A stretch of 64,000 nt of DNA from the NCBI GenBank assembly GCA_965656715.1, contig CBFHLR010000016.1:1-64000 (forward strand), read 5' to 3'. Numbering within the stretch: the stretch's first letter is position 1; each line of letters opens with the position of its first letter. Below the pieces are notes generated by a model, which had not been told where the DNA came from, made no database searches, and was given only the letters and a program-made list of their open reading frames with translations. Source of the stretch: Coraliomargarita sp965656715. GTDB lineage: Bacteria > Verrucomicrobiota > Verrucomicrobiia > Opitutales > Coraliomargaritaceae. The translations under genes were made by a program, and so were the position numbers. Shown in pieces: positions 62,439 to 64,000 of this stretch.

Positions 62439-64000
62439 ATGGAACGCGATGAGCAGCTTAGTCCTGAGCTCTTTCAGCGTTTGCTTAAGCGCGAGCGCGC
62501 TTCACGCAAGGAGGCCGAGCGTCTGCTCGACCAGAAGTCGATCGAGCTGTATGACACCAACCAACGTCTGCGCGCCTTGGCTGATGAACTGGAGCTCCGG
62601 GTCGAGCGCCGCACCGCAGAGCTGGAAGAGGAGCGCAACCGGGCACTCGAAGTGGCCGACGCATTACGCAAGAGTCAGAGTCGCTTCAGCGACATGGCCA
62701 ACATCGTCGGCGAGTATCTATGGGAATGTGATACTGATTTTGTCATCACTTCCGTTACGGGACACGTCGCTTCAGTCTTGGGCTACCTTGAAGACGAGCT
62801 GATCGGTCGCTCCATCTTTGACTACATGTCAGTCGAGGATGCGATGCAGATGCGCGCAGCCTTTGCGGCTGCCGCCCAATCACACAGCGTGGTTTCCAAT
62901 TTCATGCATCGTAGCCGCACCAAAGATAATTCGACGATTTGGCAGCGCACCAGCGGTGCTCCGCAATACGATGCTTCCGGCAAATTGAATGGCTATCGAG
63001 GAGCCAGCTTGGATGTCTCCGAGCAAGAGCGCTCCAAGCAGCAAATGCAGCAGCTGGTGCTGGCTTTGCAGCATGCCAGTGAGGCAATTGTCATGACCAA
63101 TGCTGCCGGCCAGATCCAATTTTGTAATCAGGCCTGTGCGCGAATGTTCCGCTATGGCTCGGTTGATGCACTGCTTGGCACGAATTGGACGGAATTTTAT
63201 AAGCCTGATGAGGCACGTCGTTTTGAGCAGGCTATCTCCACCAAGTTTGGAGTCGGTGAGAGCCATGGAGGCGAGGGTGTAGGCTTGCGCAAAAATGGCG
63301 ACGAGTTCCCCGCGCACTTCTCGTTCAATCGATTGCCGGATGGCGGGCTGCTGTGGATCTGTCGTGATGAGACTGAGCGGGTGGATACCCTGATGAGCCT
63401 TCAGACTCAAAACTCCCTGCTTAGTGCCTTGTTGGAAAATATTCGAGTTGGTGTGCTGTTTGAAGATGCGGAAAGCGAACACAAGCTCATCTGGAATGAA
63501 GCGATCTCACGTATCCTAAGATTGAATACATCTGTGCTCGCTGAGGCGCAAACCGTGCAAGCGATCTTCGGGCTGCTCCGTGAACGTTGTGCCGATGCCG
63601 CCGCCCTCGATGAGATCCTTGAGTTGCGCGAAAAACGCTATAACCTACAACTGCAGCTCGAGCCAGAGTGCTATCTGGTCTTCGATCGGGTGCCTGTCTT
63701 TGTAGGCACGACATATCGGGGCGCACTCTGGACGGTGCGTGATGTCAGTGAGGAAAAGCGTCAAGCGCGAGTGATGGAAGAAGCCCGTCTACGCGCCGAA
63801 TCCGGCGACCGTGCCAAGTCGACTTTCCTCGCCAATATGAGTCATGAAATTCGCACACCATTAAATGGCATATGCGGCATGGCGCGCATCCTGATGCAAG
63901 CTGATCTGACGCGCGAGCTACTTGATCAGGTGCGTGGTATTCAGATCAGTGCCGATTCCCTTCTGCATGTCCTCAACGATATCCTCGACTTTTCCAAAGT
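62439..64000 (+). CDS. PAS-domain histidine kinase, partial (runs off the window)
   Basis: An open frame with at least 520 codons that continues past the window end. The ATG at 62439 gives MERDEQLSPELFQRLLKRER. An N-terminal coiled coil (about 10-85) is followed by two PAS domains (about 88-205 and 210-325), a third PAS-like segment (about 335-445) and the start of a HisKA domain with FLANMSHEIRTPLNG, phospho-acceptor H469. The catalytic ATPase domain and any receiver lie beyond the window; a hybrid kinase is likely but not seen. Co-directional with the H-NOX gene, it probably receives that signal. Confidence 0.9.
   Translation, partial: MERDEQLSPELFQRLLKRERASRKEAERLLDQKSIELYDTNQRLRALADELELRVERRTAELEEERNRALEVADALRKSQSRFSDMANIVGEYLWECDTDFVITSVTGHVASVLGYLEDELIGRSIFDYMSVEDAMQMRAAFAAAAQSHSVVSNFMHRSRTKDNSTIWQRTSGAPQYDASGKLNGYRGASLDVSEQERSKQQMQQLVLALQHASEAIVMTNAAGQIQFCNQACARMFRYGSVDALLGTNWTEFYKPDEARRFEQAISTKFGVGESHGGEGVGLRKNGDEFPAHFSFNRLPDGGLLWICRDETERVDTLMSLQTQNSLLSALLENIRVGVLFEDAESEHKLIWNEAISRILRLNTSVLAEAQTVQAIFGLLRERCADAAALDEILELREKRYNLQLQLEPECYLVFDRVPVFVGTTYRGALWTVRDVSEEKRQARVMEEARLRAESGDRAKSTFLANMSHEIRTPLNGICGMARILMQADLTRELLDQVRGIQISADSLLHVLNDILDFSK

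Overview
The window looks like a chromosomal segment of a marine or aquatic Verrucomicrobiota bacterium, probably of the Opitutae/Puniceicoccales (Coraliomargarita/Lentimonas-like) group. This is inferred from gene content, moderate GC, short palindromic intergenic repeats that I associate with that group, and the proteins carrying the motif SF[LM]DC[LI]CCGFGA. No rRNA, phage, insertion sequence or CRISPR array is visible. There is one assembly gap (51386-51482).

Region 1 (1-14.4 kb) is housekeeping and envelope genes, mostly on the minus strand. It holds glyA, a secreted Trp-repeat protein, surE, a thioesterase, a lipoprotein and a nitroreductase. A ROK sugar kinase follows on the plus strand. 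A three-gene minus-strand unit then encodes a MotA/TolQ/ExbB-type channel and two membrane-anchored coiled-coil VWA proteins, which I propose is a stator-like motor complex. Two lipoproteins, rlmN, an ABM-domain protein, a quinone-oxidoreductase-like dehydrogenase and tRNA-Lys complete the region. Several intergenic palindromic repeat families sit here, often abutting or supplying stop codons.

Region 2 (14.4-31.5 kb) holds an ECF sigma/anti-sigma pair, ruvA, dapB-dapA, a PilT-type ATPase with a glycosyltransferase, a glycosylase-annotated protein overlapping a DUF983 gene, a DEAD-box helicase, a 1078-residue secreted metalloprotease, a Spx/ArsC-like protein and an MscS channel. It ends with the conserved trio circularly permuted ATP-grasp, alpha-E protein and transglutaminase.

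Region 3 (31.8-44.7 kb) is the core transcription/translation block: tRNA-Thr, tuf, tRNA-Trp, secE, nusG, rplK, rplA, rplJ, rplL, rpoB and rpoC, all on the plus strand, closed by an intrinsic terminator. It has unusual features: a non-canonical EF-Tu switch I, loss of the second zinc site in the beta-prime subunit, a branched RNA fold before rplL and an attenuator-like hairpin before rpoB.

Region 4 (44.8-64.0 kb) has an M50 peptidase and an FG-GAP propeller protein, then a long minus-strand exopolysaccharide locus (about 47.5-61.7 kb). In transcription order this locus encodes a receiver-only response regulator, an initiating sugar transferase, a three-domain glycosyltransferase fusion, an SLBB export protein, a Wzz-like co-polymerase, an O-antigen ligase/polymerase, a membrane pair, a GT4 and a flippase. 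A DCC-family protein is embedded on the opposite strand. Divergent from the locus lie an H-NOX gas sensor and a PAS-rich histidine kinase that runs off the window, suggesting nitric-oxide or redox control of polysaccharide or biofilm output.
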